In this document: in pieces, positions 6,338-13,903 of the stretch
How the letters are laid out: the number at the start of each line of letters is the position of its first letter
How positions within the stretch are numbered: the stretch's first letter is position 1
NCBI GenBank assembly: GCA_022798035.1
Contig: JAAWLS010000006.1
Span: forward strand, 1-19,802
Length of the DNA: 19,802 bases
Reading direction: 5' to 3'
Origin: Lachnospiraceae bacterium
GTDB lineage: Bacteria; Bacillota; Clostridia; Lachnospirales; Lachnospiraceae
Notes under the pieces: generated by a model
The model's input: the letters and a program-made list of their open reading frames with translations, nothing else
What the model was told of the DNA's origin: nothing
Database searches by the model: none
Made by a program: the position numbers and the translations under genes

Positions 6338-8626
6338 CTATTCCGCCAGATAAATATTGATTTTCTGCATAATAGCTTCTGTGGCTTCTTCTGGGCTGAT
6401 TTCACCCTTTAAGACTTTCTCACCCTGCTCCGACACTGCCTCTTTTATCACATCGTCTCCCAGCGCCGGTGTCACCAGAGATTCCACCATCTCTGTCATT
6501 CTCTGAATTTCTTCCTGAGGTGTGGGCTCCATTGCATAACTGATGTGGACATCTGAATTTCCTGCACTTCCGCCAGAAATCAGACTTTCCATCCCTTCAT
6601 ATTCATGACCGTCAATCACAGAGAGAAACGATTCTTTCTCCACTGGAAATCCGCCCCGCTGAGAGACCTTCTGGGCTTCCGGAGAGAACAGATATTTTGC
6701 AAACTGCTCCGCTGTTTCCGGCTGAGCGCTTTTGCTGCTGACTCCCACAATCATACTGGGTACAAACACATTTTGCGACTGTCCTGGCATCAGCCCCCAG
6801 TCTCCGTTTTCCAGCTTCTCATTGACTGCATTCAGCATACCGTATTCTTGACTTTCATACAGACCTGTATTTACCTTTACTTTTCCTGCTAGCAAATCAA
6901 ATTCTCCCCAGCTCAGGCTTGTGAGCCGGACTACGTCGATTCCCTCATTGTTCGCATATGCATAGGAAAGCGTCCTCTCATCTTCTTCAATGCTCTTGTC
7001 ATACTCTCCATAGGCATTTTTCATTTTTGTTAAAAACTCTGTAATCTTTGACGCATCTAAAGTTCCGTCCTCTTTTTTCCAGGATGCCCCGCAGGTATAC
7101 CAGAATTTATCCATGAGGATTTTGGGGTCTACGCCAGCCAGAACACCCTGTCTGCTGGTAAATGTGTCAAAATCCTCTCCCGGCGTGTAATCTTTGCCGC
7201 TGCCGTGGGCCATAGGAATTTTAAACCGGGCAGGAACCGCACAGAGCTGTCCTTCGTCATCTTTGTATGCATTTATAATATTTTCATAGTAATCTCCTTC
7301 GCTTTCTTTCAGGACAGGGGACAAATCCCGCAGAATCCCTTTTTCAATATAAGTATCCACAGGCATTCCATCCAGGAGTATCAAATCTGGTCCTTTGCCT
7401 GCCATAATTTCCGTAGTCAATGTTTTCAATGCGTCGGAAACCGTCATACCGCTTTCTTCTGACAAGGCCACCTGATAATTGACATAGATATCTGGATTTT
7501 CTTTCTGAAAACGGCTGATAGACTGTCCCAGCTCTCTGTTATTGCGCAGAGAGTACACTTTCAGCTCTTTTTCTGGTTTGGCCGGAACGTCCGGAGAATA
7601 AGTGTATTTCAACAGCGCTACCCCTGTGGGGGATTCGGAATTTTCATCGTTTGCCGCAATCAAAAGGCTTTGTTCATCAATCATGGTAAGGGCAATGGGA
7701 TAGAAAGCGGGAGCTCCCAGAGAATTCATTCCTCCGTCAATAACCTGTTCCGCCACGTTTCCGCCGAATTGGTAATGGTACAAACCTTTGCTGGTAAGAT
7801 AATAAAGGCTCTCTCCTCCATCCAAGGTTGAAACAGCATCTATATTTCCGCTTTCCGAAAGGCTTTTCTGCAGTACCTCTTCTGTACTCTGCTGCTCTCC
7901 GTTCTCTGTATCATAGCTTAGTGGCTCTGTCCCAATTGTCGCAAGCATCCGTTTTCCCACAGCATAATTCCGAACTTCCTCTTCACTGCTCTCAAATTCA
8001 TAGGTCTGCTTCACGCTTCCATCCGCAGTGCTGACCTGATAAACGGTGTTGTTGATATCCATGATTAGAAGCTGGTCATTTCCAAGAAATTGAATATCCA
8101 TTGCCAGGGCCTTCATCCCCTCTTCACTCTGTGGAATCTCAAAAGGCAGCACACTTGCTTTTCCTTCCTTATCCAGCACATAAATAACAGGCTTTATCCC
8201 ACTGTCTTCAATTTTATTGTAGACGAATACTGCCTGCCCATCCTCAGACAATGCGCCATAATCAATATAGCCGTTATCGGCATCCTGGAGCTCTTCAGGG
8301 AAATCATAGGCTTTCTCCCAGCTGTCTCCACTGTCTTTGGAGTCCCAGGCTTCCTTATTTCCATTGTCGCCATTGTCACCAATCATCCGAATGGCTCCAT
8401 CTTCCAATTTTTTCACATCGTAAATATTTCCAAGCACTATCGGCAGTTCCACGTCCTCTTCCAGAAAACGTCCCATAGCGGTTCCTTCCTGATTCTCCCC
8501 CGCTCCATTTGAACTGGTGCTTCCTTCTGTTCCTCCGTCTTTTTTCGTACACCCGGCAAAACTTCCCAGAATCAAAATTGTCGACAACAAGATTCCCGCT
8601 GCACGCTTCAATCTCTTATTTTTCAT
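6338..8626 (-). CDS. Lipoprotein: N-terminal propeller-like domain fused to an extracellular solute-binding domain
   Basis: The protein has 762 residues from the ATG at 8626, which has AGGAGG 8 bases upstream; the frame stays open to 8833 but nothing supports an earlier start. Residues 1-26 form a lipoprotein signal ending SFAGC, so Cys26 should be lipidated and the protein anchored outside the membrane. A Gly/Ser/Glu linker (27-50) follows. Residues about 55-345 are rich in short strands and turns and include SKDSGDSW at 96-103, an exact Asp-box (S-x-D-x-G-x-x-W) of the kind found in BNR propellers. Residues about 354-700 read as a family 1 solute-binding protein, with KELKVYSLRNN, ISRFQKENPDIYVNY, GKGPDLILLD and AQPETAEQFAKYLFSPEAQK. 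It is first in the operon and is probably the ligand-binding part for the MalF/MalG pair. The ligand and the propeller's role are unknown. Confidence 0.85.
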   Translation of the reverse strand: MKNKRLKRAAGILLSTILILGSFAGCTKKDGGTEGSTSSNGAGENQEGTAMGRFLEEDVELPIVLGNIYDVKKLEDGAIRMIGDNGDNGNKEAWDSKDSGDSWEKAYDFPEELQDADNGYIDYGALSEDGQAVFVYNKIEDSGIKPVIYVLDKEGKASVLPFEIPQSEEGMKALAMDIQFLGNDQLLIMDINNTVYQVSTADGSVKQTYEFESSEEEVRNYAVGKRMLATIGTEPLSYDTENGEQQSTEEVLQKSLSESGNIDAVSTLDGGESLYYLTSKGLYHYQFGGNVAEQVIDGGMNSLGAPAFYPIALTMIDEQSLLIAANDENSESPTGVALLKYTYSPDVPAKPEKELKVYSLRNNRELGQSISRFQKENPDIYVNYQVALSEESGMTVSDALKTLTTEIMAGKGPDLILLDGMPVDTYIEKGILRDLSPVLKESEGDYYENIINAYKDDEGQLCAVPARFKIPMAHGSGKDYTPGEDFDTFTSRQGVLAGVDPKILMDKFWYTCGASWKKEDGTLDASKITEFLTKMKNAYGEYDKSIEEDERTLSYAYANNEGIDVVRLTSLSWGEFDLLAGKVKVNTGLYESQEYGMLNAVNEKLENGDWGLMPGQSQNVFVPSMIVGVSSKSAQPETAEQFAKYLFSPEAQKVSQRGGFPVEKESFLSVIDGHEYEGMESLISGGSAGNSDVHISYAMEPTPQEEIQRMTEMVESLVTPALGDDVIKEAVSEQGEKVLKGEISPEEATEAIMQKINIYLAE

Positions 8627-8667
8627 TTTCTTTACCTCCTGACATTGTTGATTTGGAATCTGAAAAC

Positions 8668-8700
8668 AGAATATCACAGGAACCTCTAACCTTCCTCTAA
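8668..8700 (-). promoter_or_regulatory. Candidate activator-dependent promoter of the lipoprotein operon
   Basis: On the minus strand, TGATATTCT (8676-8668) gives an extended -10 element (TG-n-TATTCT). The corresponding -35 position holds AGGAAG, which is a poor match to consensus. Two direct CTCTAA half-sites (read on the plus strand, 8684-8689 and 8695-8700) lie across that -35 position. A strong -10 with a weak -35 covered by direct repeats is the usual form of a promoter activated by an OmpR/PhoB-type regulator. It would give a leader of roughly 35 bases before the ATG at 8626. Predicted by eye only. Confidence 0.5.
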
Positions 8701-8734
8701 AGGAACAGGAAATTTTTAGAGATTGTTTAGAGAT
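8683..8734. promoter_or_regulatory. Four-half-site array, candidate binding region of the OmpR-family regulator
   Basis: On the plus strand CCTCTAA occurs at 8683-8689 and again at 8694-8700. TTTAGAGAT occurs at 8715-8723 and again at 8726-8734. Each pair is a direct repeat with an exact 11-base period, and the two pairs are in opposite orientation, sharing the core TTAGAG. OmpR-family response regulators bind direct repeats of roughly this period as head-to-tail dimers. The array lies between the lipoprotein operon and the divergent response-regulator gene. The rest of the 288-base intergenic region (8627-8914) holds the promoters noted here and no convincing gene. Confidence 0.6.
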
Positions 8735-8851
8735 ATGGAAATTTCTGAAGAAGATATGGAAGAACTCATAAAAGAAGCCAAAACAGACGGCGTCTATGAA
8801 GAAATATAAGTGCAAATAATAGCAGCAGTTCACCCAACCGCCTCATTCATC

Positions 8852-8880
8852 TTGAAATAAACTTTCTTTTCTGATAGGAT
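8852..8880 (+). promoter_or_regulatory. Promoter of the two-component genes
   Basis: TTGAAA (8852-8857) and TAGGAT (8875-8880) are separated by exactly 17 bases. Transcription would start near 8887, about 28 bases before the response-regulator ATG at 8915. The -35 box is a good match and the -10 box matches four of six consensus bases. Confidence 0.5.
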
Positions 8881-8914
8881 AATACATAATTATCAGGGAA
8901 AGGCGGTATACACC

Positions 8915-9595
8915 ATGCGAATACTGATTATTGAAGACGACAAATCCCTTGCGGAAACACTCCGTTTCCAGCTGGAACAGAACCACTTTGAGACAGATGT
9001 CTGCCACGACGGGGAAGAAGGACTGCACTTCATTGAACAGAAATCCCATGATTTGATTCTTTTAGACCGTATGCTCCCCATTCTGGACGGCATCTCTGTA
9101 CTGAAAATTACCCGGGCCAAGAACATTTCCACTCCCATTATTTTTGTCACTGCCCTGGGAGCTTTAAACGATAAAATCACTGGGTTGGACTGCGGAGCAG
9201 ACGACTATCTGGTAAAACCTTTTGACTTTGAGGAACTTCTCGCCAGAATCCGCTGCATCCTGCGGCGTCCCTCCAAGTGGGAGGGCGGCAAACCCTTGGA
9301 ATTTGAAGATATTTCTTACGATATTCAGCAAAAAAAGCTCTACTGCAAAGACCTTTCCTGTTCTCTCTCTGCCAGAGAAGGAGACCTTCTGGAGTTTTTT
9401 CTGAGAAATCCTCAGCAGACGATTCCCAGGGCCTCTCTTCTCTCCAAAGTATGGGGCCCGGACAGTGACGTGGAAGACGGTAATCTGGACAACTATGTTT
9501 ATTTTCTGCGGCGGCGTCTGAAAACTGTAAAAAGCTCCGTGCAGTTGAGGACAGTACGAGGCGTCGGCTACCAGCTGGAGGTTTCTCATGTTTAA
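8915..9595 (+). CDS. OmpR-family response regulator
   Basis: The protein has 226 residues. The receiver domain is residues 1-112, with the acidic pair Asp8/Asp9, the phosphoacceptor Asp51 in LILLDRMLP, Thr79 in FVTALG and Lys101 in LVKPFD. The C-terminal winged-helix DNA-binding domain (about 125-224) ends with LRTVRGVGYQLE, typical of the OmpR/PhoB group. GGCGG lies 8 bases before the ATG. The stop overlaps the start of the kinase gene by 8 bases, so the two are made together. The gene is divergent from the lipoprotein operon and shares a region with four regularly spaced half-sites, which suggests it controls that operon and perhaps itself. The stimulus is not known. Confidence 0.95.
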   Translation: MRILIIEDDKSLAETLRFQLEQNHFETDVCHDGEEGLHFIEQKSHDLILLDRMLPILDGISVLKITRAKNISTPIIFVTALGALNDKITGLDCGADDYLVKPFDFEELLARIRCILRRPSKWEGGKPLEFEDISYDIQQKKLYCKDLSCSLSAREGDLLEFFLRNPQQTIPRASLLSKVWGPDSDVEDGNLDNYVYFLRRRLKTVKSSVQLRTVRGVGYQLEVSHV

Positions 9596-10874
9596 AAAAC
9601 TCCATTTTAAACTTTCCATTTTCTGTACGTTCATCAGCGGCATGATTTTGATTTTCATGTCCCTGGTCTGCCTGTTTTTCTCGGAAACAGAATTAAGAGC
9701 AGGCCACTTTGGAGATTTCCGCATCAACATCAACATGCTGGTAAATCACCTGGAAAACCAAAATATCATTTCCCACAATTGGCTGGCACAATTTCAGGCC
9801 GACACTCATCTAAAAATCGACATTCGGGATAAAAACCGCAGTCTGCTGTTTGAATATATGGCTGATGAGCCCTTGGATGAGGAACTTTTTGCCTTTGTAC
9901 GGCAAAAAGCCGTGGAAGAGCAGAAAATTCTAAAAGGCTCCGTCTCCTCGGATTCCCTTCTCTCTTCTCACGGTGAATTTGAATTGACTTATGGAGATGT
10001 AAATTACTATGCCGCTGCCGCCCTGATTCCCAAAAACAACGGTGTGCTGGATGTTGCCGTCCTCTGTCCGCTGGCTACGCTGCAAAAGCGCATTCTGTAT
10101 CAAAGACTTTTGTTTGCCGGAGCAGACATTCTTGGCATTTTACTTCTGGGAATCTTTTTCTGGTTCTTTACCTGGCATATGCTAAAGCCCTTAATCATAA
10201 ACCGCAGAAAGCAGGCAGAGTTTATCGCCTCTGCCTCTCATGAACTGCGCTCTCCTTTGACTGTTATACTCTCAAGCTTGTCCGCCATGAAGTATTCTTC
10301 CCCTGCGGAGCGTGAACATTTCTCGGAAAACATTGAAACGGAGGGCAGGCGAATGGGCCGGCTCATTGACGATATGCTGACCCTCTCCAATGCAGACAGC
10401 TCTCACTTTCCCATTCACAAAACTCCGGTGGAATTGGACACTCTTTTACTTTCTTCCTATGAGAAATTTGAACCGCTGGCCAAAAAGAAATGCATTTCCA
10501 TGCATATCACTCTGCCGGAAAACGGGATTCCTCCCTGTCTCTGTGACAAGGAACGAATGGAACAGATTCTGGCCATCCTTTTAGACAACGCCATCAGCTA
10601 CACTCCTCCTCAGGGAAAGATTTCTCTCTCCCTGCAGAGCTCCACTGGAAAATTTACCCTGCAGGTGTCGGACAATGGAAACGGCATTCCGGATTCTGAG
10701 AAAGAAGCCGTATTCGACCGCTTCTACCGGCAGGACAAATCTCACAAAGACAAATCTCATTTTGGCCTTGGGCTCTGTATTGCCTGGGAAATCGTTCATA
10801 TGCACAAGGGGAAAATATGGGTGGAAGACACGCCGGGCGGCGGCTCCACCTTTGTCGTTGTGCTGAATCGGTAA
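9588..10874 (+). CDS. Membrane sensor histidine kinase
   Basis: The protein has 428 residues and is the partner of the response regulator encoded just upstream. Membrane segments at about 9-32 and 174-196 enclose an extracytoplasmic region of about 140 residues with no recognised domain. There is no clear HAMP domain: only about 15 residues separate the second segment from the dimerisation helix. The H-box is SASHELRSPLTVI with phosphoacceptor His218. The ATPase domain has an N-box (LLDNAISYTPP, Asn334), a G1 motif SDNGNGIP (361-368), an F-box-like FDRFYRQDKS and a G2 motif FGLGL (392-396). It resembles VanS-like kinases of Lachnospiraceae. GGAGG lies 6 bases before the ATG. No ligand can be assigned. 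Confidence 0.95.
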   Translation: MFKKLHFKLSIFCTFISGMILIFMSLVCLFFSETELRAGHFGDFRININMLVNHLENQNIISHNWLAQFQADTHLKIDIRDKNRSLLFEYMADEPLDEELFAFVRQKAVEEQKILKGSVSSDSLLSSHGEFELTYGDVNYYAAAALIPKNNGVLDVAVLCPLATLQKRILYQRLLFAGADILGILLLGIFFWFFTWHMLKPLIINRRKQAEFIASASHELRSPLTVILSSLSAMKYSSPAEREHFSENIETEGRRMGRLIDDMLTLSNADSSHFPIHKTPVELDTLLLSSYEKFEPLAKKKCISMHITLPENGIPPCLCDKERMEQILAILLDNAISYTPPQGKISLSLQSSTGKFTLQVSDNGNGIPDSEKEAVFDRFYRQDKSHKDKSHFGLGLCIAWEIVHMHKGKIWVEDTPGGGSTFVVVLNR

Positions 10875-10877
10875 ATG

Positions 10878-10914
10878 AAAAAAAACGGTCAATCTGTCAT
10901 TGACATTATATTTT
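10878..10914. terminator. Bidirectional intrinsic terminator between convergent genes
   Basis: GTCAAT (10888-10893, with CG before it on the plus strand) and ATTGAC (10899-10904) form a 6-base-pair stem with a 5-base loop. On the minus strand the stem is followed by CG and a run of eight T, serving the helicase transcript. On the plus strand it is followed by ATTATATTTT, serving the kinase transcript. The stem is short and AT-rich, so strength is uncertain. Confidence 0.5.
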
Positions 10915-10920
10915 ATCAAT

Positions 10921-13860
10921 TCACCCCAAAATTTTCATAATCTCCTCTTTTGTAAATTTCACCTCTTCAAACCCTTCCCCTTCCAGGAACTGCTCCGCCA
11001 ATTCCTTCTTTTTCTCCTGGAGTTTCAAAATATTCTCCTCAATCGTGTTCTTGGCAATGAGCTTGTACACCGTCACCGGATTCTTCTGTCCAATCCGGTG
11101 AGCCCGGTCTGTGGCCTGATTCTGTACCGCCGCATTCCACCAGGGGTCATAGTGAATTACCATATCTGCCGCCGTCAGGTTCAGCCCCGTTCCCCCGGCT
11201 TTCAGAGAAATGCAGAATACCGGAATCTCCCCTCTTTGAAACGTTTCCACCAGCTCTGCCCGGCGCTCCTTACTGTCAGCTCCCGTCAGGCTTAAATGTG
11301 AAATTCCCTCTCGTTTCATCTGCTGCTGTAAACGCTCCAGCATAGAAGTAAACTGAGAAAACAGCAGAATTCTATGGCCTCCGTCCAGAGCCTGCCGGAT
11401 TAAATCCATGCACAGCACGATTTTGGCCGAGCCTCCATGATAATTTTCATAAACCAGGGAGGGCTCACAGCACAATTGGCGCAGTCTTGTAAGTTCCGCC
11501 AAAATCTGTATCTTCTGGGAGGCCAGCTCCGCCTCCGTCTGTCCATCCACCATCTGCCTAATGCGCTGCAGATGAGCCTTATACAATCTCTCCTGTTCTT
11601 CCTCCATACAGGCAAACACTGCCTCCTCCAGCTTGTCTGGAAGGTCTTTCAGCACATCTTTTTTCAGCCGCCGCAGCACGAAAGGCCGAATCATCTGCCG
11701 CAGACGCTCCGAGACTTCCAAATCCCGGCCTGCCACTACCGGAATCTCTATCTCTTCCCGAAACCGGCTGTAATTGTACAGAAATCCCGGCATAATATAG
11801 TCAAAAATGCTCCACAGCTCACTGAGCCTGTTCTCAATAGGGGTTCCCGTCAGGGCCGCTTTAAATCCCGCACAGATTCCCTTTACTGCTCTGGCCGCCT
11901 GTGTATTGTGGTTTTTGATGTATTGCGCTTCATCTATAATCTCATATCCAAAGCGATACCCCTCGTACAGGGCCGCATCCCGTCTCAGCAAATCATAAGA
12001 AGTGATGAGAATATCCCTCTTTCCTGAGATTCGGAGCTGCCTTTCCCGTTCCTGGGCTGTCCCGGTAACTGCAGTCGCTTGAAGTTCAGGGGCAAACCGC
12101 TGGATTTCATTTTTCCAATTGTAAATCAGGGAAGCCGGACAGACAATCAGCGCAAAATAATCCGGGCCCGCTCCTTCCCGAATAACTTCATACTCCGACA
12201 GCAGAAAGGCAATTACCTGCAGTGTCTTCCCCAGTCCCATATCATCCGCAAGAATTCCCCCAAATCCATGAGCATTCAGGGTTTTCAGCCACAAAAATCC
12301 CTGTTTCTGATATGCGCGCAGCACTTTCTCCAGTGACTTGGGCACTTCAAAATCACTGTCCTCTACCGTTTTCATATTCCGCACCAGCGCTTTGAAATCT
12401 CTGTTCTTTACTGCATGAAACCGCTTGCTGTTTTTCAATTCTCCGTCCAGATACAATGCCCGGTATTTCGGCAGAACAATGCTCCCTTCTCTCCATTGAG
12501 CGGCTGAGAAAGACAATCCATCCTGTATTTTGGATAAAACTGCCAATCCATCCTCCTCCATGCTCAGAAAGTCTCCATTTTTCAGGCGGAAAAACTTTCG
12601 TCTCCTCTGATAGGAGGAAAGAATCTCTGCAATTTCCGAGAGAGACATCTCCTCGCTGTCCAAAGTCAGCTCCAGCACTTCCCCTTTCAGCGCCACTCCC
12701 ACAGAAACAGCAGGAGAAGGTCTTACCTGGATGGATTTCAGCCTTTCACTGACAAATATCAGTCCAAGCTTCGCCAGCTCTTCCATGCCTTCCGTCAAAA
12801 GCCCATAGAGTTTTTCATCATCTCCTGCAAGAATCATCTGTTTTTTCTGAAAGTCTGCATTCTGAAACCAGGCCCGCACTTTCTCCCTCTGACTCAGCTC
12901 TGCCAGCTCATCCCTGTTCTCAATCACACGGGGCTTGTCAAAAACATTGTACTTAAGCCCTTCATAAACTGCATACATTTCACAGATAACCGTTTTCTTG
13001 TCAGGGGCATCCAGATAAATTTCATATTCCGGTTCGGGAGGCAGATACTGCTTCTCTGAGAAAAACTGTTTTCTCACCAGATAATGGTGCTCCAGCACAG
13101 GCAGAAGTTCCCGGCAGAACGCAGGAAGTTCCGCTTTAGAGACAAAAAATTCTTCGTATTTGTAGTGTCTCACATATTCCCAGAAAGGAAGAATTTCTCT
13201 GGCCTCCTCCACAGGCATCCGGTAAATGACGCCGTCTCTCCACAGATAGACATATCTGCCTCCCTCTGTGTAGAACACTTCTTCCGTCTCCAGCAGAACA
13301 CCGTCCTTTCTGCCTTCCAGTGTCAGCAGCGGACGGTATGTCTCATCAGAAATATGCCATTTCCCACTCTTATTATAATTAATCTCCACCGCAAACTCTC
13401 TGCCTCCCAGCGCCTGAAAAAATTCATCCAGATTTCCGCTGTGAAGTCTTATATAACGTTCCCCTTTTCTGTCATAATAGTCCCGCGTCTGCCTGCCCTG
13501 GCTTCTCCGCTCTGATTCCAGCATCAAAAATTCTGCCAGCGCTTTTCCCGTTTTTGTAAACGCCTCCAATGTATGGTAGAATTCCAGTTCCTTTCCGTAA
13601 ACGACAAACTCTTTCCTTTTGATTGCGTCTGCAAAAGAATTTACATTTTTCAGCACATATTTCTTTTTATTTCCAATCTTAAACTCCACGTGAACCTGAC
13701 GATACGCAACGGAAACTAACGGAACCAAATCTATGGTTCCGTTCAGTTCCATCTGCTTAAACGCCAGACGCTTTTTCTCTTTGTATTGATTCAGCAGACG
13801 GGATAAACCGTAACTGCTGCTCCGCCCCGGCACAACGCCTTTTCCGGCAGAAGATTCCAT
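10921..13860 (-). CDS. SNF2/DEAD-type helicase with bacterial SNF2-associated domain
   Basis: The protein has 979 residues from the ATG at 13860. The last 470 form the SNF2 ATPase: GGILADDMGLGKTLQ (Walker A), IIDEAQYIKN (DEAQ Walker B), ALTGTPIENRLSELWSIFDY (motif III), then LLFSQFTSM and GGTGLNLTAADMVIHYDPWW with QATDRAHRIGQ (motifs V and VI). Before this is the long bacterial SNF2-associated region. Such proteins translocate on DNA; their cellular role in Clostridia is unclear. Relatives often begin with a SWIM zinc finger, but here the conserved region begins almost at once and only 43 bases separate this ATG from glgD. A TTG at 13899 is also in frame, with a weak ribosome site; AAGGAG lies 17 bases before the ATG, past a small palindrome. 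It follows glgD and may share its transcript. Confidence 0.93.
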   Translation of the reverse strand: MESSAGKGVVPGRSSSYGLSRLLNQYKEKKRLAFKQMELNGTIDLVPLVSVAYRQVHVEFKIGNKKKYVLKNVNSFADAIKRKEFVVYGKELEFYHTLEAFTKTGKALAEFLMLESERRSQGRQTRDYYDRKGERYIRLHSGNLDEFFQALGGREFAVEINYNKSGKWHISDETYRPLLTLEGRKDGVLLETEEVFYTEGGRYVYLWRDGVIYRMPVEEAREILPFWEYVRHYKYEEFFVSKAELPAFCRELLPVLEHHYLVRKQFFSEKQYLPPEPEYEIYLDAPDKKTVICEMYAVYEGLKYNVFDKPRVIENRDELAELSQREKVRAWFQNADFQKKQMILAGDDEKLYGLLTEGMEELAKLGLIFVSERLKSIQVRPSPAVSVGVALKGEVLELTLDSEEMSLSEIAEILSSYQRRRKFFRLKNGDFLSMEEDGLAVLSKIQDGLSFSAAQWREGSIVLPKYRALYLDGELKNSKRFHAVKNRDFKALVRNMKTVEDSDFEVPKSLEKVLRAYQKQGFLWLKTLNAHGFGGILADDMGLGKTLQVIAFLLSEYEVIREGAGPDYFALIVCPASLIYNWKNEIQRFAPELQATAVTGTAQERERQLRISGKRDILITSYDLLRRDAALYEGYRFGYEIIDEAQYIKNHNTQAARAVKGICAGFKAALTGTPIENRLSELWSIFDYIMPGFLYNYSRFREEIEIPVVAGRDLEVSERLRQMIRPFVLRRLKKDVLKDLPDKLEEAVFACMEEEQERLYKAHLQRIRQMVDGQTEAELASQKIQILAELTRLRQLCCEPSLVYENYHGGSAKIVLCMDLIRQALDGGHRILLFSQFTSMLERLQQQMKREGISHLSLTGADSKERRAELVETFQRGEIPVFCISLKAGGTGLNLTAADMVIHYDPWWNAAVQNQATDRAHRIGQKNPVTVYKLIAKNTIEENILKLQEKKKELAEQFLEGEGFEEVKFTKEEIMKILG

Positions 13861-13883
13861 TGACAGAAATTCTGTCTCTCCTT
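13861..13883 (-). promoter_or_regulatory. Ribosome binding site separated from the helicase ATG by a palindrome
   Basis: On the minus strand AAGGAG (13883-13878) is followed by one base, then the 15-base palindrome GACAGAATTTCTGTC (13876-13862), one more base and the ATG at 13860. The 17-base linear distance is too long for normal initiation, but folding the palindrome would bring the site next to the start codon. Alternatively a TTG at 13899 is the true start. Confidence 0.4.
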
Positions 13884-13903
13884 TTTTACTATCTCTCAAT
13901 GTT

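Noticed and set aside
8735..8809. A 24-codon plus-strand reading frame (starts MEISEEDMEELIKEAK) upstream of the response regulator.
   Set aside because: It begins directly after the operator-like array, has no proper ribosome binding site and no recognised family. It could be a remnant or leader peptide but this cannot be supported.
8627..8833. Upstream in-frame extension of the lipoprotein gene to 8833.
   Set aside because: The extension has no lipoprotein signal logic and crosses the promoter and operator array; the ATG at 8626 has AGGAGG and a clean lipoprotein signal.
10733..10760. Near-duplicate GACAAATCTCA in the kinase gene (DKSHKDKSH).
   Set aside because: It lies in the ATP-lid, where related kinases have similar D-K-S and D-K-x-H residues, so the repeat is functional sequence rather than an insertion.
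11437..12027. A 196-codon plus-strand reading frame opposite the helicase gene.
   Set aside because: It is a mirror of the conserved SNF2 motor region and has no ribosome binding site or recognisable domain.
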